Assembly: GCA_028583605.1 (NCBI GenBank)
Contig: CM053332.1
Coordinates: 17,693,267 to 17,757,266, forward strand
Reading direction: 5' to 3'
DNA length: 64,000 nt
Source: Dastarcus helophoroides
Taxonomy: Eukaryota > Arthropoda > Insecta > Coleoptera > Bothrideridae
A program made the translations under genes and the position numbers. A model generated the notes under the pieces. The model did no database searches and had not been told where the DNA came from. It saw nothing but the letters and a program-made list of their open reading frames with translations. Below are positions 22,964-36,500 of this stretch, piece after piece. The number at the start of each line of letters is the position of its first letter. Position 1 is the stretch's first letter.

Positions 22964-24150
22964 CAAGAACAGATCGCATTCGCCAATATTTAGCGGTGGT
23001 TTGTTCGTTCGCGCTTGCCGTCGTGTTCACTATCTGTAACGAACTCTTTGCATTAGAAATTGCCAGGTGTCAACGCGGCTTAAAACACTTCAAAAGGTCT
23101 AGTCGGTAATGTTAGAGGCAGCTTGGGGCCAGCCTTGCAAAATAACAAAGCTCGAAACTTTAAGATATATTAGAAATCTGGTAAAGTCGATGTTTCGAGA
23201 AATTTAGGAAAGTAAGCTTTTGACTTGACGACAAAAGTTGAATTTTTGAGAGAATGGATATGAAACTGCTTAAATTTAAAAAAAATTCCTTAAATAATTA
23301 TAGTTTTTAGTAATATTTATAAAACTTGTACATAGTAAGAGTCAAAAATGTCAGTGTAATACAACCTCAAATATAGCAAAAAAAACGGGTTTAAATTTTC
23401 TTTTCATAATTTGATATGATGGAACAGTTCTGAGAAAGTTGTGATAAGATAATTTAGCCCACTGGTTAAGTTAATAGTAAAAAAACATGGTACAAAATTT
23501 GTAACAACAGAAAAAAATGTCCAAACAGTATTAATTTGATACTCATTTTATAATAAGAACACGAACATGGGCATGTTAAAAAAATTCAGCTCTGACAAGT
23601 CATGTATTACTAAAAACTAAAGATAAAAAAATTAAAATACATAGTAATAAAAACCATTTTGAAAACAAAAACTTGTACCCACTACAAGAATATCAGTTCA
23701 AGTATTATAAAAAAAATAACAGTTCATAGTAATATTTAGACCAACAGGTTCAAATTTGATGAAAAGGTAGAACTCAAAAAAATATTTATTTGTTATAAAC
23801 ATAGTTACACGTTTTGTAAATACAGTATTTTTTGATTGGGAGTTTTATTACAATCAATCTCCAAATTGATATCATTTTGTTTAAGAGGTAAGTATGCGAA
23901 TACAATGGTATAAAAGTAAAAATATGACGCTTTTTGAGACATAATATTCATCATTTTATTTTTAAATATCACATAGAGCCTAGCACTTGAGAAAATTAAA
24001 AAAATGGAGCAACAAGGCCTTTGGGAGAACTAAATATGGCTTCAATTGTTCTAAGTTTCAATTAATAAACAATCAACAATGCCATCCCTTAGATGATCAA
24101 TAACAAATAAAAACAATCTGTATACGGGGGACGTTCGAAAATTAATTACG
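22964..24150. other. Flank of the hAT element and probable PPP2R2 3' UTR
   Basis: The stretch nearest 24150 follows the PPP2R2 stop on the minus strand. TTTATT (AATAAA on the minus strand) near 23784 and 23955 are candidate polyadenylation signals. The remainder (22964-23300) is unrecognised. No gene seen. Confidence 0.4.
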
Positions 24151-24519
24151 CTAAAACTTATCTTGAAATAGAAATAAATTATTAGTTGCGGCCACGGCTA
24201 TTATGTTTTCTGTCGGATGCCAAGCCGTATGCAATATTTTTTTATTAAAGTCCAAGCAATCGACACTAATTTCGTCTTTTTTTCTCTTTCCTCCTGAGCA
24301 CACTTTTCTCGGTTTCAGAATTGTCTTGGGTTTGGCAATATCTCTGGATGCTTCTAATGTGACGTCCCTTTTCGTTGTCCTATCGAACATCCTAAAGAAA
24401 TTATTATAGGAACCAGTCATTATTGCCGTGTCGTTACCGTTCCAACAACATTCGAATTTATCAAATATGCAGTCGTTTTCGTATAGTGAACATAATTTGG
24501 CTCGAAGGTATTCGTGCAC
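24151..24519 (-). CDS. PPP2R2: PPP2R2 last coding exon
   Basis: It begins [20 protein letters not shown] after an AG at 24520-24521 on the minus strand and ends at TAG (24153-24151), encoding 122 residues. It includes the [20 protein letters not shown] blade, the [19 protein letters not shown] loop and the last blade. The phase-0 junction with the previous exon (P|V) matches the fly protein. Confidence 0.95.
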   Translation of the reverse strand: MHEYLRAKLCSLYENDCIFDKFECCWNGNDTAIMTGSYNNFFRMFDRTTKRDVTLEASRDIAKPKTILKPRKVCSGGKRKKDEISVDCLDFNKKILHTAWHPTENIIAVAATNNLFLFQDKF

Positions 24520-27500
24520 CTGCAACAATAAATTCTATTAGACATAAAAACCTACATTGGCACCCCCCTCCCGCGCTAATAATGCATAATAGTCGAAAGT
24601 GAACATCTATAAAACTTGGTAAGTTAATTATAAATTAGAAATGTTGATAGATTTCATACATTTATAACCTTACTTTCGGCCCCATTTCTAACATGTAGAC
24701 ATTTTTTAAATCTTTCTTGGTTTCAGGGGACAAGTTTTGTATTTCAATTTTTGAAGATAACCAAGAAGCAACCATTCCACCAAAATGTACATAGTTTTAA
24801 AAACCATTTTGAAGAGTTTCGGTTACGGAGCTCCATAACATCCCTATTTTCTAGGAACTCTCTCAAATGTTTGACGTAGGGATGTCGACCTAAGACCGAT
24901 TTTTTAGATCGATCTCAAATATAAGATCGATCTAATGAACGATTCAAAAATCCTAGGAATCGAATCGATTTACCTTAGACTCAGGTCACTGTAAATTTAA
25001 TGACAAATTTTTTAAATTGAAGTGTATTTATGTCATTATGTTATTTTCCACTTCCATCTATTAGCAATAGCTACGTTAATAAGCCAACAGATGGCAGCAT
25101 TATCATTTTTTTTCATTCATTCTGTCGTTGACTGAATAGGAAAGAAAGATAACTGTGGTGCAGTGTTGCCATATATTTGAAGGTAAAATTCCGTACATAC
25201 GCAGTTAAAATTAACGTATATTCACAAAAATTACTCCAAGTTATTTTATTACCTGTTACGCGTCTTAAAAACTTTTATTTAGTGGTTGAACATGTTACAC
25301 ACGTATTAATAAATCCACTACAAAACTTAAAAAAAGTATATTTACTTTTTTTGAAGTAAAATTGCAAGAGCGTAGAAAGGATGTCAATTTGAAAAAAAAT
25401 GATCACGGAATGTTGACTTTTTCTCCTCTAACTCCAGTCAAAATTTCGACTTTAATGTCAAAATTTCAAAAAAAGTCGATAAAAAGTTGAAAATTCGATT
25501 TTTAAATCGAAATTTAACGAAATGTTACAAAAGCCTAGAAAGGACATCGATTAAAAAAAATGTTATTTTTAAAAATCTCGACTTTTTTTCTGAAACTTCG
25601 AATATTTTCGCAAATTTCGACTTTTTCCTCAAAATTTCATTTTTTTTGGAAATTTCGACTTTTTTCTGAAAATTTCAACTTTTTAGAAATGTCACAAAGG
25701 CATAGAAAGGACATTGATTTAAATAAATGTTATTTTTAGAAATTTCGAGTTTTTTTCTCAAATTTCGATTTTAAGCTCGAAATTTCGACTTTTTTCTCGA
25801 AATTTCGATTTTTTTTCTTAAATTTCAACTTTTTTCTTTCTTTCAAAATTTCGACTTTTTTCTCGAAATTTTGACCTTCTAAAATTTCGATTTTTTCCTG
25901 AAATTTCGACCTTTTTCTCAAATTTCGACTTTTTTCTCGAAATTTTGACCTTAATACCGAACTTTCGACATTTTTCTCGAAATTTCGACTTTTTTTCTCA
26001 AATTATAACTTTTTTTTCTCGAAATTTTGTTCTTAATATTGAAATTTCGACTTTTTTCTCTAAATTTCGACTTTAAACTCAAAATTTCAAAAAAAAGGGG
26101 AAAAAAAGTTGAAAATTTAATTTTTAAATCGAAATTTAACCAAATGTTGCAAAGGTCTAGAAAGAACATCGATTTAAAAAAATGTTATTTTTACAAATTT
26201 CGACTTTTCTCTGAAACTTTGACTTTTTTCCCAAATTTCGATTTTTTCTCAAAATCCCGACTTTTTTCTGGAAACTTTAACTTTTTCGAAATGTTACAAA
26301 GGCGTAGAAAAGACATTGATTAAAAAAAAATGTTATTTTTAGAAATTTTGAGTTTTTTTCTTAAATTTTGATTTAAAGCTCGAAATTTCGATTTTTTTCT
26401 CGAAATTTCGACTTTTTTCTTTAATTTCGATTTTTTTCTCGAAATTTTGACCTCAAATTTCGATTATTTCTCGAAATGTCGACCTTTTTCTCGAAATTTT
26501 TTTTTTCCCCCTAAATTTCGAGTTTTTTCTTGAAATTTTGACCTTAATATCGAAATATCGACCTTTTTCGCAAATTTATTTCGACTTTTTTTCTCGAAAT
26601 TTTGTCTTTTTTTGCAAATTTTGACTTTTTTTCTTGAAATTTCTTTTTTCTTAAATTTTAACTTTTTTCTCAAAATTTCGACATTTTTCTCAAAATTTCG
26701 ACATTTTTCTCGAAATTTCGATTTTAAACTCAAAATTTCGACATTTTTTTCTCAAAATTTCGACTTTTTTCACGAAATTTTGACCTCAAATTTCGATTTC
26801 TTCTCGAAATTTCGACCTTTTTCTCGAAATTTCTTTTTTTCTCCTAAATTTCGACTTTTTTCTCGAAATCTCGACTTTTTTTCTTAAATTTCAACTTTTT
26901 TCTCAAAATTTCGACTTTTTTCTCGAAATTTTGACGTTCTTCTCAAATTTCGACATTTTTCTCGAAATTTCGACTTCAAACTCAAAATTTCGACATTTTT
27001 CTTTGTTGAGAAAGAAGAGTGGTGCAAGCAACTGTCATCTGCCTAATATAACCATAGAATATAGAAATTTCGACTTATTCTCGAAATTTCGAGAAAAAAT
27101 TCGACATCATTTTTGGAATTTTAAGAAAAAAGTCGAATTTTCGAGAAAAAAGTCGAATTTTGGAGAAAAAAGTCGAAATTTCGAGGGTAAAGTCGAAATT
27201 TCGAGATTAAAATCGAAATTTCGAGAAAAAAAGTCGAAATTTCGAAACAAAATCGAAATTTCGAGAAAAAAGTAGAAATCTCTAAAAATATTTTTTTAAA
27301 TCAATGGCTTTCTACGCTTTTGACTTATCTTAAAATTTAGTGGAAAAAAAGTTGAAATTTCGAGATTAAAACCAAAATTTTGACATTATCTATGAAATTT
27401 TCTCAAAAAAAGTCAAAATTTGGAGCATAAAGTAGAAATTTCCACTTTAATCTCGTAATTTCCAGTATAAACTTCATATTTCTAAATATATTTTTATAAA

Positions 27501-30500
27501 TGAATGCCCTTTCTACATCTTCGTAAAAAAACAAAAATACATAAATAAAAAACAATGCAGAAAATTAATAAGTATCGGATCTTTTTAATTAGGAATAGAT
27601 AATTAAAATATAAATATTAGTGTTTAAAATCCAAGAAAAAACTTTCAAAATTAAACTACGAGATGGCACGGAGCACATTTTTTACTTGGCTGTAAATTGT
27701 AGAGCTGTGCGTAAAATAATATTGCTGAATTACTTAACAAACTTATTGTTATTAAATAGTAAAACCTTAATTACCGTATTTTTTGGTACGGTATTGATAT
27801 TTGGACTGTGCACCGTACTTTTGTCGGAATTACCGTACATATACGGTAATTACTGTACGTATGGCAACACTGCTGTGGTGCCATCATAGCAGTTTGAATG
27901 TTATTCTATCCAGGTGTCAGTGTGTTTGGTTACTGACATTTTATTTCTTCGATTGTTAAATGAACGTATTTATTTTGTCCATTTATTTTAAAATTACACT
28001 GAAAATCCATAAAAAAAAACACAATCACAATCGTAAACACTAACCTCAGTTAGTCAACTTGCCAGTTATGTACAAAAAACATATAAAGCATAGAATATAA
28101 TAAATGGGCCCAACTGTCAACCCCAATTTGGACATAATGGTGGCGTCATTTTCTTTAAGCTTTGCGTTGCCTATAAATTATTACGTAATTTCCCCTTTTG
28201 AATGCTTTGTCCCAGCATTTTATCTTTTGTGTCACTTAAAGTTGATATTTTTGATGTAGGAGATATGACGCCAATTCATCATCATTCAATTTTTCATTTA
28301 TTAGAAATGTTTAAAAATTTCACCAACAAGGAGATTAATCGGAAATCGATCTTTCAGCACCCAATTTTATTAGGAATCGATTCTTTTGCTCACGATTCGA
28401 ATCGATCCAAAAATCGATTATTTTAAAAAGGAATCGACATCCCTAGTTTCGACGTTTCGCTTAGCATCGTTAATGACATCTTTAGAAATAAAAACTAAAA
28501 GAAAATCAAGAAGTGACTCACTTGGCGAAAGCGAAATTTTTAAAGCAGCCTTTCCCAACCTTTTTCGAGGTCGGAATTTTTTTCTCTCGAAATTTAGACA
28601 TTTGCAAAACTTAAACCAAATGTGCTGGTCAATAATGCTATGTTGCCTTGTTGATTGAGTCTTCCCTGCGATGCGGCGGTTATAATTGCAGATATCTAGT
28701 AGTAAGAAAAAGGTAGGCAAAGCGAATCATTACACCAAAGTGCCTAAATGTATTTCTTATTTTTATAAAACTTTAAAATTTTTCATTAATTTCTATAATA
28801 AAACTGGCGATAACATCTACTAATTTTTGTGTAGATTGTCTTTTATATCAAGACTGATGAACCTGGGACGGTAATTTTATTATCCAGTAATTGAATTAGC
28901 AACAAAGGAACGCTGAATAATGAAACGGCTTCAAATGGAGTGACAAGGGAAAGAACCTCGCACGTGGAAAATTATAGAAGTGACATCTTTTCACCTTTCG
29001 TGCTGTTTACTTGCTTTCACCCTCATCTCTGAAATTTTAATTTGTCAGAAAATGTTGGTTATCATAACAGTTACTCACAGATACTGTAGCGGACCAGTAG
29101 TTTAAATGCATATTAATGAATTTATTAAAATTCACTAATATGCATTTAAAAATATATTTTGTAAGTTCGGGTTTCATTCAAAGAAAAAAAATTATAATAT
29201 CAATATCTGATAAAAACGATTAAAGTAAAGAATAAGTTAAGCAAACAAGCTTTTATGTTTATAATCTTATCCTATCTGCTAGTCAAAATAGACAGCTTAT
29301 CAATATATCGAATATTGTTTGGTAAAACTATTTATAAATGGTGGTCTAATAGATAATGTTGGCAAAGTTGAGAATCCCCCCACAGAAAATTAATCAAGTA
29401 AACAAACAGCAATTTGTATTGAAAACGTGTCAAACCCGTGTTACATAAATAAGTAAACATTTTACAACACAACATAAAAGTGACGGCAGTTGATTCCCTA
29501 ATTTTCTTGTCAGCAAAACATTTTCCATACCAAGTTTTTATAAAAATGCCAGACGTTCAAAATGTCAAGTTTTAACTTGGAACGAAGTATTTATTATCTT
29601 TCTATCTTGATATTTTGAGAGTTGAAATTTCTCGACCAAACTTCATGAATCAACTTCAAAATTTTGTCATTAAATTCGACATTTCGACTCTAGATTTAAA
29701 AGTCTTAGAAAACGGTTCAAGTTTAAAATCTAAATTCAGAAACCAAAGTCGAGGGTTTAAGAAAAGGTCAAAATTTCGACAAATAGTTTGGATATATTTC
29801 GCATTTTTCAGAATTTCAAGTTAAAAGTTCCAACATTTTTAAGGTCGAAAGCCGAAATTTAAAATGAGATTAGATCGAACTTTCGATCTTGAATTCGAAT
29901 AAAGAAAATTTTCAGTTTAGAGTTTATATTTTGAGATTATAAAGTCGACATTTCGATTAAAAGTCGAAATTTCAAGTTTTAAACAGAAATTTTTAATTGA
30001 GTAAGCGAGTGCCCTGAAAGTTTATTAATTTTATTCAACATTAACTGAAAGGTACGAACTAAAGTACTACTAAACGTGTATTCATAAGTCATTTTGTTTA
30101 TACAATAAACTTTTGAATATAATGAACCTCAATATTTGTTAACATAATCGTAAACATTTTTTATTACATATAATGAACTTAAAACTAGTGTTGGAATAAT
30201 CGAACGATTTTCAGAATCGAATACATTAAATTCGAATACTTTTCAGAATCGAATACAAAAAATCGAATTATGGGATAATAAAATACCTACTAGAAAAATT
30301 GTCTCGGCGGCCTATTCGAGGTATGTGGTGGCGAGATATGACTTTCGATTTCATTACTTCCAAACTTATGTCCGGAATTGGTAAATCCCTAATAGAATAT
30401 ATATAAATTTCTAAATATAAATAAATCTTGAAACTTTAGAATTCACATACGTATCTTTAACTTTGATTGGATTCGCATATTGGCACTGGTTTTTATGATA

Positions 30501-33500
30501 TTGTTAAATTTCATTATTAAAATTGAGAGCCAGATTTTAAAAAGTACTTAAGCATTCAGTTATTTAATAATGTTATCAGAAGGATGAAACAATAAATTAA
30601 AAGTTAGATACATATTCGAATGCAGGAGTGTGCAAGCACAATGCGTAACCAACCATCCCGGATAAAAATGATCTCGAATACAATACGCATTCAATAATGC
30701 ATAGATCTCGAACACAAGAATCGGGTACAGTATTCAACATACGAGAAGTTAAGAATCGGAGATATAGCGTAGTTAGGAGACCGATTCTATTCACTACTCA
30801 GCATTCCAATATTTTGTTGCACCGGACTACCACAATCTCGAATACATATTTTGTATTCGAATGCAAGCAAGTACCCGAGAACTTATGAATCATGCGATGA
30901 TGAGATGTTGCTTGCGCGAGGCGAGAACTTCGATATCTGTCAAACGCAAAACCGAATCTATTCATATTCTCACTTCAACTCACGGAGTCTGGGATCTTGG
31001 TAGAATCGAATACATCTCACAACTTGTATTTGAATAGCCCAACACTACTTAAAACCTTATTTTACTCTTGGATTGGAGTTGGAACTGTTGTTGCCCAAGA
31101 ACAAATGATTGCTCGATATTCGTTCTGTTACTTCTGTAAGTAGCTATCAAGAGAATCGAGGAAAAGCTAGCAGACTAGGAACTCTTTCTGTTTTAACTGC
31201 GTACAAAAACTGTTATTAAAAATTATACATCAAAGCATTCTTGAGGCGACACTTTCTGTGCATAAAAAAACATGCACAAAAAAACGACAAACTCACCGGG
31301 TAAGTTTCGATAGGTTTCGTCTCCATGTGCAGATCCCAAACTTTCACTGATAAATAGTCCCTAGAAATCATATATCTGCCGTTATTGGATAACTTAACGT
31401 CGGAAATACTGGAAATGATTTCGGAAAAAAAGCTCCTATTGGTCGGATCTTCTGGCTCTTCGAATAATTTCGTATGTCTATCACACAACGCGGCTGACCT
31501 CATATCGCACAGTCTTATTGTCCCTTTACTACTACTATAAACGAATAAGTTGCACTCGACCGGATGAAATTCGGCCGCCGTTATCACTTCCGTCAACTCC
31601 TCCATGTTGGTAGGTTTGATATCTACGATGTTGAAGCTTTGATCGGTGATTTCCAGATGCCAAAGGTTTATCCTCAAGTCGTCGGCGGACAGGTAAGTCT
31701 CTTGGTCTGAATTTACCGATATGGAGTTGATGTGGTACGTGTGCGCGTTGGCGAATATCCTTCGGGGGGAGGCCTCCACCATCAGCTCCATCGGTTTGAT
31801 CACAGGCACCCTCAAACTACTAACGTTGGCTGGATCCACTAAAGAGCCATTTTCTAACCTAGTGTTGTACCTGGTAAAAAAAATAAAATATAATTAAATA
31901 TCACCAACAACTTGTTAAATGCAAAAATAATGGCCAATGGTCCCATTGATAAATGTAAGTTAAATAATTAGGTTTTCTTTATTTTGGTCACTTTCGATTC
32001 CCTTTCCTTTCATTCTTGAAATGTTACTTTTTTGGTGGAACGGACTGGTCCATGCTTATCTTCAAAAATTGAAATACAAAAAACCAAGAAAGATTAAAAA
32101 ACACAACAAAGGTTGCTCTAGAGCAGGGATGAGCAAGACGTGGCCCGCCTAAGCTCTACTGTTTTACGTAAAACTTCTGGAAAAGAAAATGTCATGTCAC
32201 CGTACATTTCCACGATGCATAAAATGTCTTGGACATGAGAGTAGGCAAGATTTTCTTTAGGGGAGGGGAGAACAACAATCATTCTAAAAAACTCATGGGT
32301 AAAAAAGAAAACCTTCTGGCTTAGTGATGTCTATTTTTATTTAAAAACTGCAGAATTAGGGACATAGCATTTTCAAATTAAAGTCAAAATGTTGAAAAAA
32401 GCCCAATCTTAAGAAAAAATCTTTTGGAGAACTTTAAGAAATGTCGACATTTCGAAAAAGTGGAAATGTAAGAGACAAAATTTCCAAAAAAAAATGTTTG
32501 TAAAAAGAGTTGTAATTTCCAGAACAAGTCGAATTCAGGTAAAAAAATGCAACTTTTAAAAATATTGATTTCAGAATTTTTATTTTATTTCAATTTTGTC
32601 ATATTTTTGAAATTTTTCAAGAAATCTTTTTTTCAAGATTTCCTAAAAATATTCTCTTCAGATTGCTTAGATTTCTATTAAAATTTCGATCCAATTTAAA
32701 AAAATAAAAATAAAAGAATTTTGTGAAAAAGTCTAAATCTTTGGAAAAAATTCTATTTTAAATGGAAATGTCCAGAAACAGATAAAATTGAATTTTGGCT
32801 TAGAAGTCAAAATTTGGAGAATAACATGAATTTTGGACGAGTTGAAATTATCAGTAATAAAATTTTTTAAAAATCAGAAAAAACAAAGACTTCAAAAAAA
32901 TTCAAGATTTTTGAATATCACGTTACAAATTACAAAAAAATATTGAACTTTCTAGTTTCAAGTTTCCAAAGGAAGGTCCAATTTTAAGAGAAAAATTTAA
33001 AAAATTGAAATTTTCAATAATTCATATTGAAAATAAAAACCTAACCTTTCTCAAAAACTCGAGAAATGTGCAAAATTTAAAATAAAAATTAAAATTTTTA
33101 AAAATCTAATTTTGTGAAAAGACGCAATTTTCAAAAGAAAGTCCAACTCTCAGAAAGAAAAATCGCAAGATTCAAAAACATTGTTCCCAAAATTTTAAAT
33201 TCAGTAAAGATGTTGAATTTACAAGAAATCTTTTTCTCGAAATCCCCAAAAATATTTTTCGCAACAACAGAAAAGTGAACATTTTCAAAACCATAAAACC
33301 ATTTGATCTAAAAGTCGTAGTTTATCGAAAAAGACAAATATTCAAGAAAATGACAAAATTTTGAAATAAATAATCCATTTTTGAAAAAGTCCAAAAAGTA
33401 GGATTTTGAAAACAAAATCGAAATTTCGAAAAAGACAAATTTTGAGGAACAGGCGAATTTTAGGTAAAAGTCTATTTTAGAAAAATTCGAAATTTTGAAA

Positions 33501-36500
33501 TAACAGGACGAATTTACCCAAAAAAAGAAAAAAATTATTGAAATATTAAATATCGAATAGCGATAAAAATCAAGATTTCCTGAAAAAGGCAATTTTAGGA
33601 AACCAGTCAGAATTTCTAAAAAAAAATCAGAATATAAAAGATCGAAATTTTCAGTAAATGTTCAGAAAAATATCGGAATTTGAAAAAAAAATCGAGAAAA
33701 TTTTAAAATGGACAACAAATTGTCTAAAGAAAGTCATATTGTAAGAGAAATTTTGCAAAAAAGATCTAAATTTGGAGAAAAAGCATTTAATGTTAGTGAA
33801 ACTTCGAAATTCAGAAACAGTAAATTTTAAGAGAAAAATCGAATATTTATTTTCTCTGGACTCTCTGGACGAGTCGAGGAAGACAGGCTCCCTAGCTTGC
33901 CTCAACAGGCGCCAGAAAATATCAAATATTGTGATACATCGAAATTTTGACAAGCAAGTTGAAACTACCAGAAATTTGGATTAAAAAGGGATTGAAATTT
34001 ACAAAGAAATTTTTCTCCTTTCACAAAAATTTTAAATTTCTAAAAAATGTACCTTTTTGTCAAATTTAATTAAATATTTATTGAAATATTAAATATCGAA
34101 TATTTAGATAAAACTCGAGGTTTTCTGAAAAAGGCAAATTTTAAGAAACCAGTCACAATTTCTAAAAAAAATCAAAATCTAAAAGATCGAATTTTTTAGT
34201 AAATGTTCAGAAAAATATTGGAATTTGAAAAAATTCGAGAAAACTTTAAAGTGGACAAAAATTGTCCAAAGAAAGTCATACTGTAAGAGAAATTCTGCAA
34301 AAAAGATCTAAATTTGGAGAAAAAGCATTTAATCTTAGTGAAACTTCGAAATTCAGAAACAGGGTAAATTTTAAGAGAAAAATTGAATATTTATTTTCTC
34401 TGGACTCTCTGGACGAGTCAAGGAAGACAGGCTCTCTACCTTGCCTCAACAGGCGTCAGAAAATATCAAATATTGTGATAACACATTGAAATTTTGACAA
34501 ACAAGTTGAAACTACCAGAAATTTGGATTAAAAAGGGATTGAAATTTACAAAGAAATTTTTCTCCTTTCACAAAAATTTTAAATTTCTAAAAAATATACC
34601 TTTTTGTCAAATTTAATTAAATATTTATTGAAATATTAAATATCGGATATTGAGATAAAACTCGTGGTTTCCTGAAAAATGTAAATTTTAAGAAACAAGT
34701 CAGAATTTCTAAAAAAAAAATCAAAATCTAAAAGATCGAAATTTTTAGTAAATGTTCAGAAAAATATCGAAATTTGAAAAAATTCGAAAAAACTTTAAAA
34801 TTGACAAAAAATTATCCAAAGAAAGTCATATTGTAAGAGAAATTCTACAAAAAAGATCTAAATTTGGAGAAAAAGCATTTATGCTTAGTGAACCTTCGAA
34901 ATTCAGAAAAAGAGTAAATTTTAAAAGAAAAATCGAATATTTATTTTCTCTGGACTATCTGGATGAGTCGAGGAAGATACCTTGCCTCAACAGGCGTCAG
35001 AAAATATCAAATATTGTGATAACACATCGAAATTTTGACAAACAAGTTGAAACTACCAAAAATTTGGATTAAAAAAGGGTTGAAATTTACAAAGAAATTT
35101 TTGTCCTTTCACAAAAATTTTAAATTTCTAAAAAATATACCTTTTTGTCAAATTTAATTAAATATTTATTGAAATATTAAATATCGGATATTGAGATAAA
35201 ACTCGAGGTTTCCTGAAAAAGGCAAATTTTAAGAAACCAGTCACAATTTCTAAAAAAAATCAAAATCAAAAGATCGAATTTTTTTGTAAATGTTCAGAAA
35301 AATATTGGAATTTGAAAAAATTCGAGAAAACTTTAAAATGGACAAAAAATTGTCCAAAGAAAGTCATATTGTAAGAGAAATTTTGCAAAAATGATCTAAA
35401 TTTGGAGAAAAAGCATTTAATCTTAGTGAACCTTCGAAATTCAGAAAAAGAGTAAATTCTAAGAGAAAAATCGAATATTTATTTTGTCTGGACTCTCTGG
35501 ATGAGTTGAGGAAGACGGGCTCCCTAGCTTGCCTCAACAGGCGTCAGAAAATGTCAAATATTGTGATAACACATCGAAATTTTGACAAACAAGTTGAAAC
35601 TACCAGAAATTTGGATTAAAAAAGGATTGAAACTTACAAAGAAGTTTTTCTATCACAAAAATTTTAAATTTCTAAAAAATATACCTGTTTGTCAAAAGAT
35701 CGATCAGATTTCGAAGAAAGGCAAATTTTAATAAACAAGTTGAAATTTTCAGAATCAAAAAAAGGCAAAATTTTCAGGAAAAGTCGAATTTCGAGAAATG
35801 ACGAAATTTGAGGAAAAAAACGAGCAACTTTTAAATTCAAAATTTTGACAGTCATCTTTGATAAAAGAAGACAAATTTTATGAATAAATGCAAAATTTTA
35901 AAAGAAAAAGTCAAATTTTGTAAAAAAAATATACAAAATTTGAGAAAAAGGTAGAAATTTCGAAAACATGTTTCAAGGAAAGGATGAATTATGAAGAATT
36001 CGAAACTCCTCCAATTGAATACATACAAGTCAGTCTGCTGCATGAACCAGGGGGTGCAAGCGCCCCACCATTCATATTTTTCTCACATGAGGCTCGCGCA
36101 AAATTTTTAACCATGTAATTGGCCCGTTGTAAAAAAAGGTTGCTCATCCCTGGTCTGGAAACTTTCAGGAAAAGTCGAAATTCGAGAAATGACAAAATTT
36201 CAGGGAAAAAAAAAACGAGGAACTTTTAAATTCAAAATTGTTTTATAAAAGAAGGCAAATTTTATGAATAAATGCAAAATTTTAAAAGAAAAAGTCAAAT
36301 TTTGTAAAAAAATATACAAAATTTGAGAAAAAGGTAGAAATTTCGAAAAAATGTTTCAAGGAAAGGATGAATTCTGAAGAATTGAAAAGTCCTCCAATTG
36401 AATATATACAAATTTTCAGTTTGCTGCATGAATCAGGGGGTGCAAGCGCCCCAGCATTCATATTTTTCTCACATGCGGCCGGCGCAAAATTTTTAGCCTT

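Larger units (their letters stand above)
24877..28445. mobile_element. Non-autonomous hAT-type element (outer of a nested pair)
   Basis: The ends are 12-bp inverted repeats TAGGGATGTCGA. The flanks are GTTTGACG (24869-24876) and GTTTCGACG (28446-28454), a target duplication with one inserted base. Internal sequence rich in ATCGAT/TCGATC words lies near both ends. A second element (25161-27872) is inserted within; without it, the outer one is about 850 bp. No coding sequence. Confidence 0.65.

Noticed and set aside
28551..28720. hAT-like terminus CTTTCCCAACCTTTTT
   Set aside because: No inverted partner or 8-bp duplication was found.
33772..35072. Recurrent short open frames with [18 protein letters not shown] in the 545-bp repeats
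   Set aside because: They follow the repeat period, differ by indels between copies, lack a conserved start, and resemble no known protein.
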